Source of the DNA: Vibrio crassostreae
Lineage (GTDB): Bacteria; Pseudomonadota; Gammaproteobacteria; Enterobacterales; Vibrionaceae
Assembly (NCBI RefSeq): GCF_024347415.1
Contig: NZ_AP025477.1
Location: 1,798,001-1,862,000 of the forward strand
Direction of reading: 5' to 3'
DNA length: 64,000 nt
Position numbers and translations under genes: made by a program. Below the pieces are notes generated by a model. That model saw only the letters and a list, made by a program, of their open reading frames with translations, searched no databases and was not told the origin of the DNA. The first letter of the stretch is position 1. Each line of letters opens with the position of its first letter. Of this stretch, positions 25,004 through 33,736 are shown one piece after another.

Positions 25004-25357
25004 CTAACTGCCCCGATAGGTTGAGAAACTGTAAGGCGAGACAAGAAGAGGAACGTGATAATGCGCTTCTGGATCATCTAAGCCGAAACGAATAACCACA
25101 TCGTCTAGGAAAGGCACACCATCCAATTCCACACCTTTGCTTTTGTAGTAATCCGCAACGTAGAACACCAATTGATATTTCCCCGGTCGGAAATCATTCC
25201 CTGCCAGAATCGGCGCATCGGTTCGGCCATCGGAGTTCGTGATTACCGTCGCCAGCTTTTCTGTTGAGTCTTCATTGACCTTATAAAGCTCTACCTTGAT
25301 CTCTGCACCCGGTAAGCCGTGAGTCGTGTCTAATACGTGTGTTGTTAGTCTTCCCAT
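25004..25357 (-). CDS. uraH: 5-hydroxyisourate hydrolase
   Basis: Transthyretin-like enzyme, 117 residues, that opens 5-hydroxyisourate to OHCU after urate oxidase. Signatures: N-terminal LTTHVLDTTHGLPG, central TNSDGRTD, and the diagnostic C-terminal YRGS tetrapeptide. Length is normal for a cytosolic bacterial UraH without a signal peptide. It is divergent from puuE (25756) and shares a 398-bp promoter region holding the ATTGTATACAAT site. Confidence 0.96.
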   Translation of the reverse strand: MGRLTTHVLDTTHGLPGAEIKVELYKVNEDSTEKLATVITNSDGRTDAPILAGNDFRPGKYQLVFYVADYYKSKGVELDGVPFLDDVVIRFGLDDPEAHYHVPLLVSPYSFSTYRGS

Positions 25358-25755
25358 AGTCCTTTAATAGCGCTTTTGGCGCTCCTCTGTTCCGTGGTTT
25401 ATCTGTCTGCTTCGACCTTGCAAAGAATGCAACTGGTCACTTTGTTATCACTAACTATGTACGAACTGTACACAATTAGTAAAGCTAATTGTTGGAAAAA
25501 TGTTAACCATTGTGTCGTTTTTTCTGAATTTATAGATCTTGATTATCGTTTTTTGGTGAGCTTGTGTTTTGTTAACTTATTGTTTTTAAATGAATGAGGT
25601 GCGTAAATTTAACTTGAATAACAAAATCTTTACATTGAGATAAATAATTGTATACAATAAATGTACAGGGGTAAGGTTGCTTTGTTTATCGAGAATCCAT
25701 TTGGTGACTCAGTTAAAGAGCGGCTAAGCCAACCACTTATGTTAGGAGTACTTGG
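25358..25755. other. Divergent uraH/puuE promoter region
   Basis: 398 bp between two divergent purine genes. The only clear signal is the palindrome at 25647-25658. A looser GTACACAATT sequence around 25468 is a possible half-site. Otherwise A/T-rich; no gene seen. Confidence 0.55.
25647..25658. promoter_or_regulatory. ATTGTATACAAT operator ahead of puuE operon
   Basis: Perfect 12-bp palindrome about 100 bp before puuE, identical to the one before xdhA (43082-43093). TNGTATACNA-type sites are typical of FCD-family GntR regulators, and such a regulator gene lies at 43400-44134. Confidence 0.72.
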
Positions 25756-26676
25756 ATGAATAAGGATTATTCAAGAAATTTGATCGGTTACGGAGCCAAC
25801 CCTCCAAACCCTCAATGGCCAGGTAATGCGCGCGTCGCGGTTTCTTTTGTATTGAACTATGAAGAGGGCGGTGAGCGTTGTTTGTTACATGGAGACGACG
25901 AGTCTGAAGCCTTTCTCTCAGAGATCCCGTCAGCACAGCCGATCAAAGGCGAACGTCACATCAGCATGGAATCCATCTATGAGTATGGTAGCCGAGCGGG
26001 TGTGTGGCGTGTTCTTCGCTTGTTCGATGAATATGAAATCCCACTGACTGTATTTGCGGTCGCTATGGCAATTGAGCGTCACCCAGACGTAGCAAAAGCC
26101 ATGATAGAAGCGGGTCACGAAATCTGTAGCCACGGTTATCGCTGGATTGACTATCAATACATTGATGAGTCAGAAGAGCGCGACCACATGACCAAAGCTA
26201 TTGAGATCATCCAACAAGTGACGGGTCAACGACCACAAGGTTGGTATACCGGTCGAACGGGTCCAAATACGCGTCGGTTGGTAGCAGAAGAGGGCGGTTT
26301 TCTTTACGACTCAGATGCCTATGACGATGACCTGCCTTATTGGCACACCGAAACCGGTCATCCACAACTGGTGATCCCATACACACTCGATGTAAACGAT
26401 ATGCGCTTCTCAACCGCGCAAGGTTTCAACTCGGGTGAGCAGTTCTTCCAATATCTAAAAGACACGTTTGACACCCTTTATATGGAAGGCGAAACCGCAC
26501 CGAAAATGATGTCGGTTGGGCTGCATTGTCGTCTTATTGGACGTCCCGGTCGTATTGCTGCATTAAGACGTTTCTTAGATTACGTAAAACAGCACGACAG
26601 TGTGTGGCTATGTCGTCGAATCGATATCGCGAACCACTGGCACCAACATCACCCATACAACGAACAACAAAATTAG
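25756..26676 (+). CDS. puuE: Allantoinase PuuE, polysaccharide-deacetylase fold
   Basis: Converts allantoin to allantoate. 306 residues, NodB/polysaccharide-deacetylase-like rather than the metal-amidohydrolase AllB type. Signatures: RNLIGYGANPPNPQWPG start, SFVLNYEEGGE, GHEICSHGYRWIDY and GWYTGRTGPNTRRL. First gene of a + strand operon puuE-uraD-alc-allA-puuD. GGAG-type ribosome site (TTAGGAGT) precedes the ATG. Confidence 0.95.
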   Translation: MNKDYSRNLIGYGANPPNPQWPGNARVAVSFVLNYEEGGERCLLHGDDESEAFLSEIPSAQPIKGERHISMESIYEYGSRAGVWRVLRLFDEYEIPLTVFAVAMAIERHPDVAKAMIEAGHEICSHGYRWIDYQYIDESEERDHMTKAIEIIQQVTGQRPQGWYTGRTGPNTRRLVAEEGGFLYDSDAYDDDLPYWHTETGHPQLVIPYTLDVNDMRFSTAQGFNSGEQFFQYLKDTFDTLYMEGETAPKMMSVGLHCRLIGRPGRIAALRRFLDYVKQHDSVWLCRRIDIANHWHQHHPYNEQQN

Positions 26677-26699
26677 AACGAACAGCAAGGAGGCTTAAC

Positions 26700-27215
26700 G
26701 TGACTGAATTTCGATCTTGCCAACCAACAACCATGAACCGCGATACCTTTGTCGCGCACTTTGCTGATGTGTACGAACACAGCCCATGGGTTGCTGAAGC
26801 GGTGTATGACCAAGGTTTGAATGCCGAAGATGACCATATCGAGAATCTTCATCTAAAAATGGCATCAACCTTGTTAAATGCCGATCAAGGCAAACAGTTG
26901 GCTTTGATCAATGCTCACCCGGATTTAGCCGGTCGAGCAGCAGTAAACGGCGAACTCACCGAGTCGTCGACCAAAGAACAAGCGGGGGCGGGCATCGACC
27001 AGTGCAGCGCCGAAGAATTTGAAAAATTCACTTCTTACAACAACAGCTACAAAAGTCGCTTCAATTTCCCTTTTATCATGGCGGTGAAGGGAGCCAATCG
27101 TTACCAAATTCTTGAGTCGTTCGAGATGCGATTAGGAAATGATAGTGAAACTGAGTTTGCTACGGCGATTCAAGAGATCAACAAGATCGCGATGTTTCGT
27201 CTCTGGGATATGTAA
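26700..27215 (+). CDS. uraD: OHCU decarboxylase
   Basis: 2-oxo-4-hydroxy-4-carboxy-5-ureidoimidazoline decarboxylase, 171 residues, giving S-allantoin. GTG 26700 is the start: it follows a near-perfect AAGGAGG 6 nt upstream, and the longer frame from 26526 would overlap puuE. Seen: PWVAEAVY near the N-terminus, the catalytic-His motif LINAHPDLAGRAA (His73), and a C-terminal ETEFATAIQEINKIAMFRL, all characteristic. Partner of UraH (25004) in the two steps after urate oxidase. Confidence 0.95.
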   Translation: MTEFRSCQPTTMNRDTFVAHFADVYEHSPWVAEAVYDQGLNAEDDHIENLHLKMASTLLNADQGKQLALINAHPDLAGRAAVNGELTESSTKEQAGAGIDQCSAEEFEKFTSYNNSYKSRFNFPFIMAVKGANRYQILESFEMRLGNDSETEFATAIQEINKIAMFRLWDM

Positions 27216-27338
27216 GTTAACGGAGTTAACAGCTATCTCAGCCCAGTCTTAGTGCGCCAAAGGTTTGATTTGTAAAAACATAAGCCACTAAGTTCTCATT
27301 TTATTATTACTTGATTAATTTCATAGGATTACACGGAC

Positions 27339-28325
27339 ATGACCCATAAATTTGAACAGTACATAAACCTTGCAGACGAAAAACTCGGCGCAGAAGCTAT
27401 TTTCGCAACCGACGATTTTTTCGCAGATAAAAGCCGTCTACTCAGTCACGTAGCACCAGAGTGGAAAGACGACTTATACGACGATAACGGCAAGTGGATG
27501 GACGGCTGGGAAAGCAGACGCAAACGCGGCGAAGGTTACGATTACTGTGTCGTTCGTCTTGGCCTAGCTGGCACCATTGCTGGCGTTGATATTGATACCT
27601 CATTCTTCACAGGTAACTTCCCACCTTCGGCATCAATTGACGCGTGTTATTCACCACAAGGTGAGCCAACTGACTCAACAGAGTGGCAAGAAATTCTGCC
27701 TTCAATGGCACTACAGGGTGATCATCATCATCTTGAAGACATCGAAAGTGACCAAGTATTTACGCACCTACGTTTGAACATCTACCCAGACGGCGGTGTC
27801 GCACGCCTACGTGTTTATGGCCGACCAAGCGTGGATTGGGACGCAATAGATTCTCAGCAACAAGTCGATCTAGCAGCGGTTGAGCACGGTGGTCGAGCAC
27901 TCGCATGTAGCGATGAGCACTACGGCAACAAAGCCAACATCTTAGGCCCAGGCCGCGGTGAAAACATGGGTGATGGCTGGGAAACAGCACGTCGTCGTAC
28001 ACCGGGTAATGACTGGGTAATCGTGGCACTAGGCCACCCAGGTAACATCGAACGTATCGTTGTGGATACGGCACACTTCAAAGGTAACTACCCAGACAGC
28101 TGCTCAATCCAAGCGGCTTACGTGAAAGGTGGTACCGACGATCAAGTGGAAACACAAAGCCTATTCTGGCGTGAACTCTTGCCAGCACAAAAGCTGCAAG
28201 CGCATGAGATTCACGAATTCATTTCTGAGGTAAACGACCTTGGTGCGATTACCCACGTACGTGCAAACATATTCCCAGATGGTGGTATTAGCCGTTTGCG
28301 TCTATTTGGTACGAAAGCGAAATAG
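27339..28325 (+). CDS. alc: Allantoicase
   Basis: Hydrolyses allantoate to ureidoglycolate and urea. 328 residues made of two similar halves. GWESRRKR...[10 protein letters not shown] in the first is repeated as GWETARRR...[10 protein letters not shown] in the second, the known internal duplication of the family. The same strong DGG(V/I)xRLR(V/L)(Y/F)G motif ends each half. Third gene of the operon, 123 bp after uraD. Confidence 0.95.
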   Translation: MTHKFEQYINLADEKLGAEAIFATDDFFADKSRLLSHVAPEWKDDLYDDNGKWMDGWESRRKRGEGYDYCVVRLGLAGTIAGVDIDTSFFTGNFPPSASIDACYSPQGEPTDSTEWQEILPSMALQGDHHHLEDIESDQVFTHLRLNIYPDGGVARLRVYGRPSVDWDAIDSQQQVDLAAVEHGGRALACSDEHYGNKANILGPGRGENMGDGWETARRRTPGNDWVIVALGHPGNIERIVVDTAHFKGNYPDSCSIQAAYVKGGTDDQVETQSLFWRELLPAQKLQAHEIHEFISEVNDLGAITHVRANIFPDGGISRLRLFGTKAK

Positions 28326-28339
28326 GTAAGGAAACGAGT

Positions 28340-28900
28340 ATGAGTAGTGGAATACGTCGTTTATCTATCGAACCGTTAACCAAGCAGGCTTTTGCAGAGT
28401 TTGGCGATGTTATCGAGTCCGATAATAGTGATTTCTTCATGATCAACAGTGGATCAACACGTCGCTACCACAAGCTAGCGACAACGGATGTGCAAGACCA
28501 AGACGGAGAAGCGATCATCAGCATCTTCCAGGCCACACCGTTGAGCTACCCACTGACCATCAAAATGTTAGAGCGTCATCCACTTGGCTCTCAGGCATTC
28601 GTTCCATTACTTGGTCAACCCTATTTAATTGTTGTTGCACCAAAAGGCGATAACCCAACGTTAGCCAATAGCCGAGCTTTCTTGAGCAACGGCCGTCAAG
28701 GAGTGAACTATCACAAAGGGGTGTGGCATCACCCAGTTCTCGCGCTCACCGATCAAGACCAGTTCTTGATTGTCGATAGAGGCGGAGAAGGACATAACTG
28801 TGATGAAGTTTATTTCGAGAACGATCGAGTGGCATTGCATTTGGAAGATCTGCCAACGGAAGACAACAAGGAAGAACAACGCTTAGCTAAAGCGTTGTGA
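28340..28900 (+). CDS. allA: Ureidoglycolate lyase
   Basis: Cupin-fold lyase splitting ureidoglycolate into glyoxylate and urea. 186 residues, with IEPLTKQAFAEFGDVIE at the N-terminus, FQATPLSYPLTIKMLERHPLGSQAFVPL and GVNYHKGVWHHPVLAL, all family hallmarks. 14 bp after alc with a TAAGGA ribosome site. The last cytosolic step of the pathway; no urease gene is present in the window, so urea is probably released or used elsewhere. Confidence 0.95.
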   Translation: MSSGIRRLSIEPLTKQAFAEFGDVIESDNSDFFMINSGSTRRYHKLATTDVQDQDGEAIISIFQATPLSYPLTIKMLERHPLGSQAFVPLLGQPYLIVVAPKGDNPTLANSRAFLSNGRQGVNYHKGVWHHPVLALTDQDQFLIVDRGGEGHNCDEVYFENDRVALHLEDLPTEDNKEEQRLAKAL

Positions 28901-28914
28901 TACAGGAGTTTATT

Positions 28915-30231
28915 ATGGATCCGCATATTACAGAGTGGTTGAATTTAGCGATTCGCTGGATTCACATGATTGTTGGTGTTGCGTGGATAGGCGCATCATT
29001 TTACTTTGTTTGGTTAGAGAACAACCTTAACCGAGTTAACCCTAAAACGGGCCTTTCAGGCGACTTATGGGCGATTCACGGCGGTGGTATTTATCACCTA
29101 GAGAAGTACAAACTTGCACCACCAGAAATGCCAGAGCACCTGCACTGGTTCAAATGGGAAGCCTACTTCACGTGGATCACCGGTGTGTGTCTACTGGGTG
29201 TGGTTTATTACCTTAACGCTGAAATTTACCTGATTGCACCGGGCTCTGGCCTTGATTCAACAACAGCAATCGCGATTGGTATTGGTTCATTCGTTGCTGG
29301 TTGGTTTATATACGACTTACTGTGTGACTCACCATTAGGTAAAACCCCTGTGTTGCTTGGCGTTGTGCTGTTTGTGCTGCTCGTCGCTGCAACCTATGGC
29401 CTAACTCAAGTGTTCAGTGGGCGTGGTGCTTACATCCACGTGGGTGCCATCATTGGTACCATCATGGTGGGTAACGTATTCCGCGTTATCATGCCTGCGC
29501 AGCGCAACTTGGTGAAAGCGATTGAAGAGAAACGCGAACCGGATCCGGCATTGCCAGCGAAAGGTTTACTGCGCTCTCGTCACAACAACTACATGACACT
29601 GCCAGTGCTGTTCATCATGATCAGTAACCACTTCCCAAGCACTTATGGCTCGGAATACAACTGGTTGATCCTTGCAGGCTTAGCGATCTTCAGTATCTTG
29701 GTGCGTCACTACTTCAACACACGTCATGGTAGTCAGAAGTTCGCATGGACCGTGCCAGTCGCGGCATTGGGTATGATTACGCTCGCGTTTGTTACCTCAC
29801 CTTACGCGAAAAAACAGATGACTCCGGTTGTGCAAGCGCCAGTGGTTCAAGAAGCGCAAGTGAGCGAGGCAGAATCTGCTCCAGAAGAACTTGTTGCGAA
29901 CAGTACCGCTTCGGCAACGACTGATGTTCAACAGGCTCCAGCACACGCAACGCAATCTGCTAGCGCAGGCGTCAGCTTTGAAACCATCAACAAAGTCATT
30001 CAAGAGCGCTGTTCTGTGTGTCACTCATCAACCCCTAGCCATGCTGCTTTTGCTGCTGCACCTGGTGGTGTGATGTTTGATACGCCAGAAGAGATTAAAG
30101 CCAACGTACCAAGAATTGTTGCTCAAACCGTAACAACCAAGGTGATGCCGCTCGGCAACATGACTCAAATGACTGATGAAGAACGCGCACTCATCGGCAC
30201 TTGGGTAGAGCAAGGCGCGACGCTTCAATAA
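28915..30231 (+). CDS. puuD: Membrane cytochrome c urate oxidase
   Basis: Integral-membrane urate oxidase that passes electrons to a fused cytochrome c rather than to O2 to form H2O2. 438 residues from ATG 28915, chosen because GGAG lies 8 nt upstream and the in-frame GTG 28897 overlaps allA. N-terminal domain (about 1-310) has about 8 hydrophobic helices, with the first containing RWIHMIVGVAWIGASFYFVWLEN. An Ala/Gln-rich linker (about 310-355) leads to a C-terminal haem domain with CSVCHSS and a distal Met (VMPLGNMTQM). It catalyses urate to 5-hydroxyisourate. Confidence 0.94.
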   Translation: MDPHITEWLNLAIRWIHMIVGVAWIGASFYFVWLENNLNRVNPKTGLSGDLWAIHGGGIYHLEKYKLAPPEMPEHLHWFKWEAYFTWITGVCLLGVVYYLNAEIYLIAPGSGLDSTTAIAIGIGSFVAGWFIYDLLCDSPLGKTPVLLGVVLFVLLVAATYGLTQVFSGRGAYIHVGAIIGTIMVGNVFRVIMPAQRNLVKAIEEKREPDPALPAKGLLRSRHNNYMTLPVLFIMISNHFPSTYGSEYNWLILAGLAIFSILVRHYFNTRHGSQKFAWTVPVAALGMITLAFVTSPYAKKQMTPVVQAPVVQEAQVSEAESAPEELVANSTASATTDVQQAPAHATQSASAGVSFETINKVIQERCSVCHSSTPSHAAFAAAPGGVMFDTPEEIKANVPRIVAQTVTTKVMPLGNMTQMTDEERALIGTWVEQGATLQ

Positions 30232-30282
30232 CCGTACTTTGCAACAACCGTACTTTGCAATAAAAGTACTCAGCATCCTTTA

Positions 30283-30395
30283 CCTAAGAGCATGAGTCTT
30301 AGGTGAGGCTTGGGGAGAGTTTGGTTTACGGGCACGCGCCAAACTCATCCCACCCTGTTTCCCCGGTTCCTATAGCCGGGGCTTTTTGTTTTTGG
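30283..30395 (+). ncRNA. Putative structured RNA, copy 1, ending in a terminator
   Basis: About 113 nt with three predicted hairpins: CCTAAG/CTTAGG (30283-30302), GAGTTTGG/CCAAACTC (about 30317-30346), and CCCCGGT/GCCGGGG (30361-30381) followed by a T-rich tail. A homologous element with compensatory stem changes lies at 32646-32755. It may be a free small RNA or the 3' end of the puuD transcript. Confidence 0.55.
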
Positions 30396-30420
30396 ACAAT
30401 CGAGTATTAGGAAAGGCGAA

Positions 30421-30867
30421 TTAAGCGGATTTTCGAGATTGGATATTACAAACGGCATAGCCAATACAGTGATAAATACAGTCGAGCACTTCTTGCTTTT
30501 CACCTTGGATTTTGGCTTGCAGCCCTTTGATGCCTTTCTCAGTTGGCATAATAGGGCCGAATGCGACAATAGCCGCTACAAAACTAGGTTCGTTATCAAT
30601 GGCTTTCTGCCACGTCTTAGAGAAGGCCGCGGTTGACTCGTAGTTTAAGTGCTCATTGATGATCTTAGCAAAAAGAGGCTCAAGCTCTTTGGCAATATCG
30701 GCTTTTCTGTCGAAGTGAGCATTAATCCCTGACTTAGACACACCGGCTTTTTTAGCAATATAAGCAAAGGTTGCCTTATCGAAGCCTTCATTTAATGCGA
30801 TATCAAATGCAGCATCGATGATCTTTTGTCGTGTAATAATCGCTTGTGCAGCGCTTGCTCTTCCCAC
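30421..30867 (-). CDS. TetR-family transcriptional regulator
   Basis: 148-residue regulator, short for the family (about 190). The N-terminal TetR HTH is clear (about residues 10-57: TRQKIIDAAFDIALNEGFDKAT ... KKAGVSKSGINAHFDRKADI, written here in part), with the usual YFxxK element seen as HFDRKADI. The C-terminal ligand domain is abbreviated. It sits between the purine operon and a small gene at 31087. Targets may include the nearby AAAGGTT-GTT-AACCTTT-like palindromes (inference). Confidence 0.88.
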   Translation of the reverse strand: MGRASAAQAIITRQKIIDAAFDIALNEGFDKATFAYIAKKAGVSKSGINAHFDRKADIAKELEPLFAKIINEHLNYESTAAFSKTWQKAIDNEPSFVAAIVAFGPIMPTEKGIKGLQAKIQGEKQEVLDCIYHCIGYAVCNIQSRKSA

Positions 30868-31050
30868 TCTTGCCTCCGAACGTTGGATGATGGTTGTATT
30901 TTATGTGCCATCGATAATAAGCAGTAACAGGCCGTAGAATAAAGGCACAAAGCTTGCGATACAATCGATCGTTGAGTAACTGAACATTAATGGCTCAAAA
31001 AGGCCTCATCGAGTTCATGCTATTGAAATTATACATTTAGCATATAAAAT

Positions 31051-31067
31051 AGAGGTTGTTAACCTTT
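31051..31067. promoter_or_regulatory. 17-bp palindrome ahead of small gene, copy A
   Basis: AGAGGTTGTTAACCTTT matches AAAGGTT-GTT-AACCTTT with one mismatch. Nearly the same sequence is at 32363-32379. Both are upstream of very small reading frames. Confidence 0.5.
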
Positions 31068-31086
31068 ATTTTTTGAAAGGCTCGAA

Positions 31087-31305
31087 ATGATGACTAACCT
31101 GATACATTCCCCATTGAGCAGTCACAAACTGAATAGCGCCACTGATTACATCAACACCACGTTTTCAGCGAACAAGGCCGACCTGTCAGCCAAGCTAGAT
31201 AGCCACAAGCAAATAGTTATCTCATCGTCGAATGGAACGGTATTAAAAAGGATTCAAGGGGAAGATGTGGTTAAGAAAATGAATAAAATAGATCTGTACG
31301 TATAG
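31087..31305 (+). CDS. Small protein of unknown function, 72 aa
   Basis: Short reading frame with a good ribosome site (GAAAGG, 7-9 nt before ATGATG). Product is polar, with no membrane segment or signal peptide. The C-terminal half (HKQIVISSSNGTVLKRIQGEDVVKKMNKI) resembles the FlaG-like or DUF pattern of small flagellin-associated proteins only loosely, so no family is assigned. It follows the palindrome at 31051-31067 and is not in an obvious operon. Confidence 0.55.
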   Translation: MMTNLIHSPLSSHKLNSATDYINTTFSANKADLSAKLDSHKQIVISSSNGTVLKRIQGEDVVKKMNKIDLYV

Positions 31306-31393
31306 CGGTTTCAACTTGCGTTCAGGTTGTAGAAAGTCCTTTTTCTAAACCGGTTTCATTGATATTCAGTCGCGTTAAATGCGCTCAAGCACA

Positions 31394-32134
31394 TTAGAAA
31401 GTGTAACTTACTCCAACATTCCCAATAACCGATGTTGTACTTTCAAGTATCGGGCTTTTCTCGATTTCAGAGTCGAGGTTTTCATATCTAACCCCTCCCG
31501 TTAAACGTAACTGCTTTGATAAGTGCATGTAACCCGTCAGACCGACAAAGTAGCGTCCACTCCAGTTTGGGTTAAATTCTTCAAAGCGAGTATTGGCTGC
31601 TTCAGACGCCGAAACACCATACAAATGCTCATTCAATTTATCGCTATTGAGTGAATATCCTATCGCTGGGATCAAACCAAATGGCCCCATATTGATGTGG
31701 TAGCTGTAACGAGTTTCTGCATAAAGGCCATTGTGAACTGAACCAATATCGGTACCCACACCTGCTCTGAGCTCTCCAACATTCGTCGTCAATACATAAG
31801 CGACCCCACCCATGAATGAAGGATCGCGATCATTCAGCTTCTTGATATAGGGATCATCGGATTCCTTCGCGTCTAAGGTGCGAGGATCGTAGGCCGCAAA
31901 GATAACGAGATTGTTCACGCTGCCTTTTGGAGCCAAGCGATAGCCAGCTTGGACACCTTCAATGAAAAAATGGCCATTATCGTAACTAATGAGAGGGAAC
32001 GGCGTAACTTCGGTATCGCCTCCCTTGTAAACATTTGGCGAGTAACTGGCGGTTAGGCCTACGCCAATTTCAGCATTAATTGGTGCCGATAAAGACATGG
32101 CTAAAATGAGGGTAGTGAGTGCTGCTTTTTTCAT
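31394..32134 (-). CDS. MipA/OmpV-family outer-membrane protein
   Basis: 246-residue beta-barrel protein with a Sec signal peptide (1-21, PINA-E). Seen: VGLTASYSPNVYKGGDTEVTPFPLISYDNGHFFIEG near the N-terminus (quoted in sense only: SPNVYKG...PFPLISY), which is the MipA/OmpV hallmark, and a C-terminus ending in GNVGVSYTF with the terminal Phe needed for Bam insertion. MipA interacts with murein enzymes in E. coli; OmpV is an immunodominant Vibrio porin-like protein. No operon partner. Confidence 0.92.
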   Translation of the reverse strand: MKKAALTTLILAMSLSAPINAEIGVGLTASYSPNVYKGGDTEVTPFPLISYDNGHFFIEGVQAGYRLAPKGSVNNLVIFAAYDPRTLDAKESDDPYIKKLNDRDPSFMGGVAYVLTTNVGELRAGVGTDIGSVHNGLYAETRYSYHINMGPFGLIPAIGYSLNSDKLNEHLYGVSASEAANTRFEEFNPNWSGRYFVGLTGYMHLSKQLRLTGGVRYENLDSEIEKSPILESTTSVIGNVGVSYTF

Positions 32135-32449
32135 GTTTTGCTCTTGTAAGGGGTGACCCTATATTCAAATTTAGGAATCCAACTCCAATAGAGTTGAGCG
32201 GTTATTCTAACTTTTGGTTACGAAGTAGCTTGACGACAAGTGTGACTAAACGTAGACTTCAAAAAAATAAAGGATGACGCCCCTTATTTTGGGCGAGTAT
32301 AACAACAGTTCGTTGGCTTTGGCTAATTAATAATTAGCGGTAAACAAAAATCACGACCAAATAAAGGGTGTTAACCTTTAAAATATCTATGAATATTAGT
32401 GTGTTAGTTACATGTTTAGAGCCGGTAAGGCTTGTTTCTGGAGAGAGTG
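32135..32449. other. Gap upstream of two tiny ORFs
   Basis: 315 bp containing the palindrome at 32363-32379. No gene was found. The right end is A/T-rich (TTTAAAATATCTATGAATATTAG) and may hold the promoter for the small reading frame at 32450. Confidence 0.5.
32363..32379. promoter_or_regulatory. 17-bp palindrome ahead of tiny ORFs, copy B
   Basis: AAAGGGTGTTAACCTTT: one mismatch from AAAGGTT-GTT-AACCTTT and 15 of 17 identical to copy A at 31051-31067. It lies 71 bp before the 41-codon frame at 32450. Confidence 0.5.
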
Positions 32450-32575
32450 ATGGGAGAGGAAGTGGAACCAATTTACATTTTTTTTTGTATTAGCAGCATC
32501 GTGATGAGTGCTCTATGCATTGTCGCTGCATTGCTGGTTTATCGCATGATTAAGCGGAACATAGAGGACAGATGA
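32450..32575 (+). CDS. Tiny single-span membrane protein, 41 aa
   Basis: Short frame starting ATG 32450 after a GGAGAGAG ribosome site. Product begins MGEEVEPIYIFF, has one hydrophobic helix (about residues 8-32, including SSIVMSALCIVAALLVY) and ends in a positively charged tail RMIKRNIEDR. Positive-inside rule places the C-terminus in the cytosol. It overlaps the next frame by ATGA, a sign of translational coupling. No family recognised; it is too short to be called by default gene finders. Confidence 0.5.
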   Translation: MGEEVEPIYIFFCISSIVMSALCIVAALLVYRMIKRNIEDR

Positions 32576-32649
32576 TGACCCTTTTAGATTGGATTGTTAG
32601 CAAAGTAACACACGGTATTCCAACAACCATTTGCCAATCCCTCAACTAG
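32572..32649 (+). CDS. Tiny ORF coupled to the preceding one, 25 aa
   Basis: Begins at ATG 32572, overlapping the stop of the 41-aa frame in ATGATGA. Product MMTLLDWIVSKVTHGIPTTI and five further residues; weakly amphipathic. Its stop lies at the start of the structured RNA element copy 2. Could be a real short peptide or chance. Confidence 0.3.
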   Translation: MMTLLDWIVSKVTHGIPTTICQSLN

Positions 32650-32755
32650 GACATCAGCTTTAGATGAGGTTTCGGGGGAGTTTGATCGCAGGCATACGTC
32701 AGACTCATTTTCCCCATCTTCCCCGGCTCCTATCGCCGGGGATTTTTTGTTTTTG
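32646..32755 (+). ncRNA. Putative structured RNA, copy 2, ending in a terminator
   Basis: About 110 nt, homologous to 30283-30395. Hairpins: GAGTTTGA/TCAGACTC (about 32678-32706) and CCCCGGC/GCCGGGG (32721-32741), then ATTTTTTGTTTTT. The stems differ from copy 1 by paired changes (G:C to A:T in the second hairpin, T:G to C:G in the terminator), which supports RNA structure rather than protein or chance. It also ends the transcript of the tiny ORFs. Confidence 0.58.
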
Positions 32756-32842
32756 GATGAGAGAAAGTAGGGTTCTATTTAGGGTTAATGGCTTTCAGTA
32801 GAAGTAGAATTTAATAGGTATTGTGGTTTCAGCTACTATGAG

Positions 32843-33517
32843 TCAGTTAGCCTTGATATGTCCTATTTCTATAGCTGAATAGACAGCGTGTGGGGCTTCA
32901 GCCACTCTAGCCCAATATTTGTCTCCATAAGACCAATGCCACCACTCAAATGGGTAATTGATAAATCCCGCTTTTTCCATGCACTCAAATAGCACTCTTC
33001 TATTTTCAATGACATCAGATTCAAGCGATCCACAAAATGAATAACACTTCCCTTGTGAGATCGTTGCATCTTCATCATATTGACAGCCAAGGTCAATTTC
33101 ATTACCTAGGCGGTCAACTAAAGACACGTCGACAGCTCCTCCAGTAGGATGGCCTGCTACATTCGGTGGAGCTATATATTCCGCAGTGATCTCATGAACT
33201 TCTTGAGATGTAAGGTTTATATGTTTTTCTGAGCAAAATAACTGAATTAACCTTCGATTATAAATAAAGCTTTGAAAAGACTTCGGTCTGTATGTTTCTT
33301 TTACAGATAAGTAGATACCCTCAGGTAAGCACAGTGACGCGTCACTTAATCGTTTGACCACACTTTCTCTAGCTATAAATTGATTTGCGTAACCGAGTTC
33401 AACCTCATAATCGAGGACTATTTTTGTTCCTTTTGGATTAATGGGAACGATGGGCTCTCGGTTCTCGATTACGGGCATGTTTTGTACTCGAGGGTCTAAT
33501 AAACTTATGTTTTTCAA
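32843..33517 (-). CDS. D-alanyl-D-alanine dipeptidase, VanX/DdpX type
   Basis: M15D zinc peptidase of 224 residues. Zinc/catalytic motifs: GHPTGGAVDVSLVD (SxHxxGxAxD-like) and FEWWHWSYGD (ExxxH). The Arg in the ETYRPKS motif, which stabilises the transition state in VanX, is present. No signal peptide, so cytosolic, acting on D-Ala-D-Ala salvaged from peptidoglycan. No van resistance genes are nearby, so a cell-wall recycling or nutrient role is more likely than glycopeptide resistance. Confidence 0.88.
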   Translation of the reverse strand: MKNISLLDPRVQNMPVIENREPIVPINPKGTKIVLDYEVELGYANQFIARESVVKRLSDASLCLPEGIYLSVKETYRPKSFQSFIYNRRLIQLFCSEKHINLTSQEVHEITAEYIAPPNVAGHPTGGAVDVSLVDRLGNEIDLGCQYDEDATISQGKCYSFCGSLESDVIENRRVLFECMEKAGFINYPFEWWHWSYGDKYWARVAEAPHAVYSAIEIGHIKAN

Positions 33518-33736
33518 TGAAAACTGCCTATGGAAAATGTAGTCTTAGATAGACGATTATTATGTAAATATCTAAATGTTTGTCTTGTTAAGGTTAGTCT
33601 TTTGTTCAAAAACCTAAATGTTGAATCTAACACTAGATCTAACGGTTTTTACGTGCGTAGTCCTGTATAAGAAACTTGATATGAATCTCTACCCATGGCA
33701 TTTTCTGTTCCAAATTGACTTTAATTAGGACAGAAA

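Noticed and set aside
32843..33517. Glycopeptide-resistance vanX
   Set aside because: No vanH, vanA or regulator nearby; a general D-Ala-D-Ala dipeptidase is more likely.
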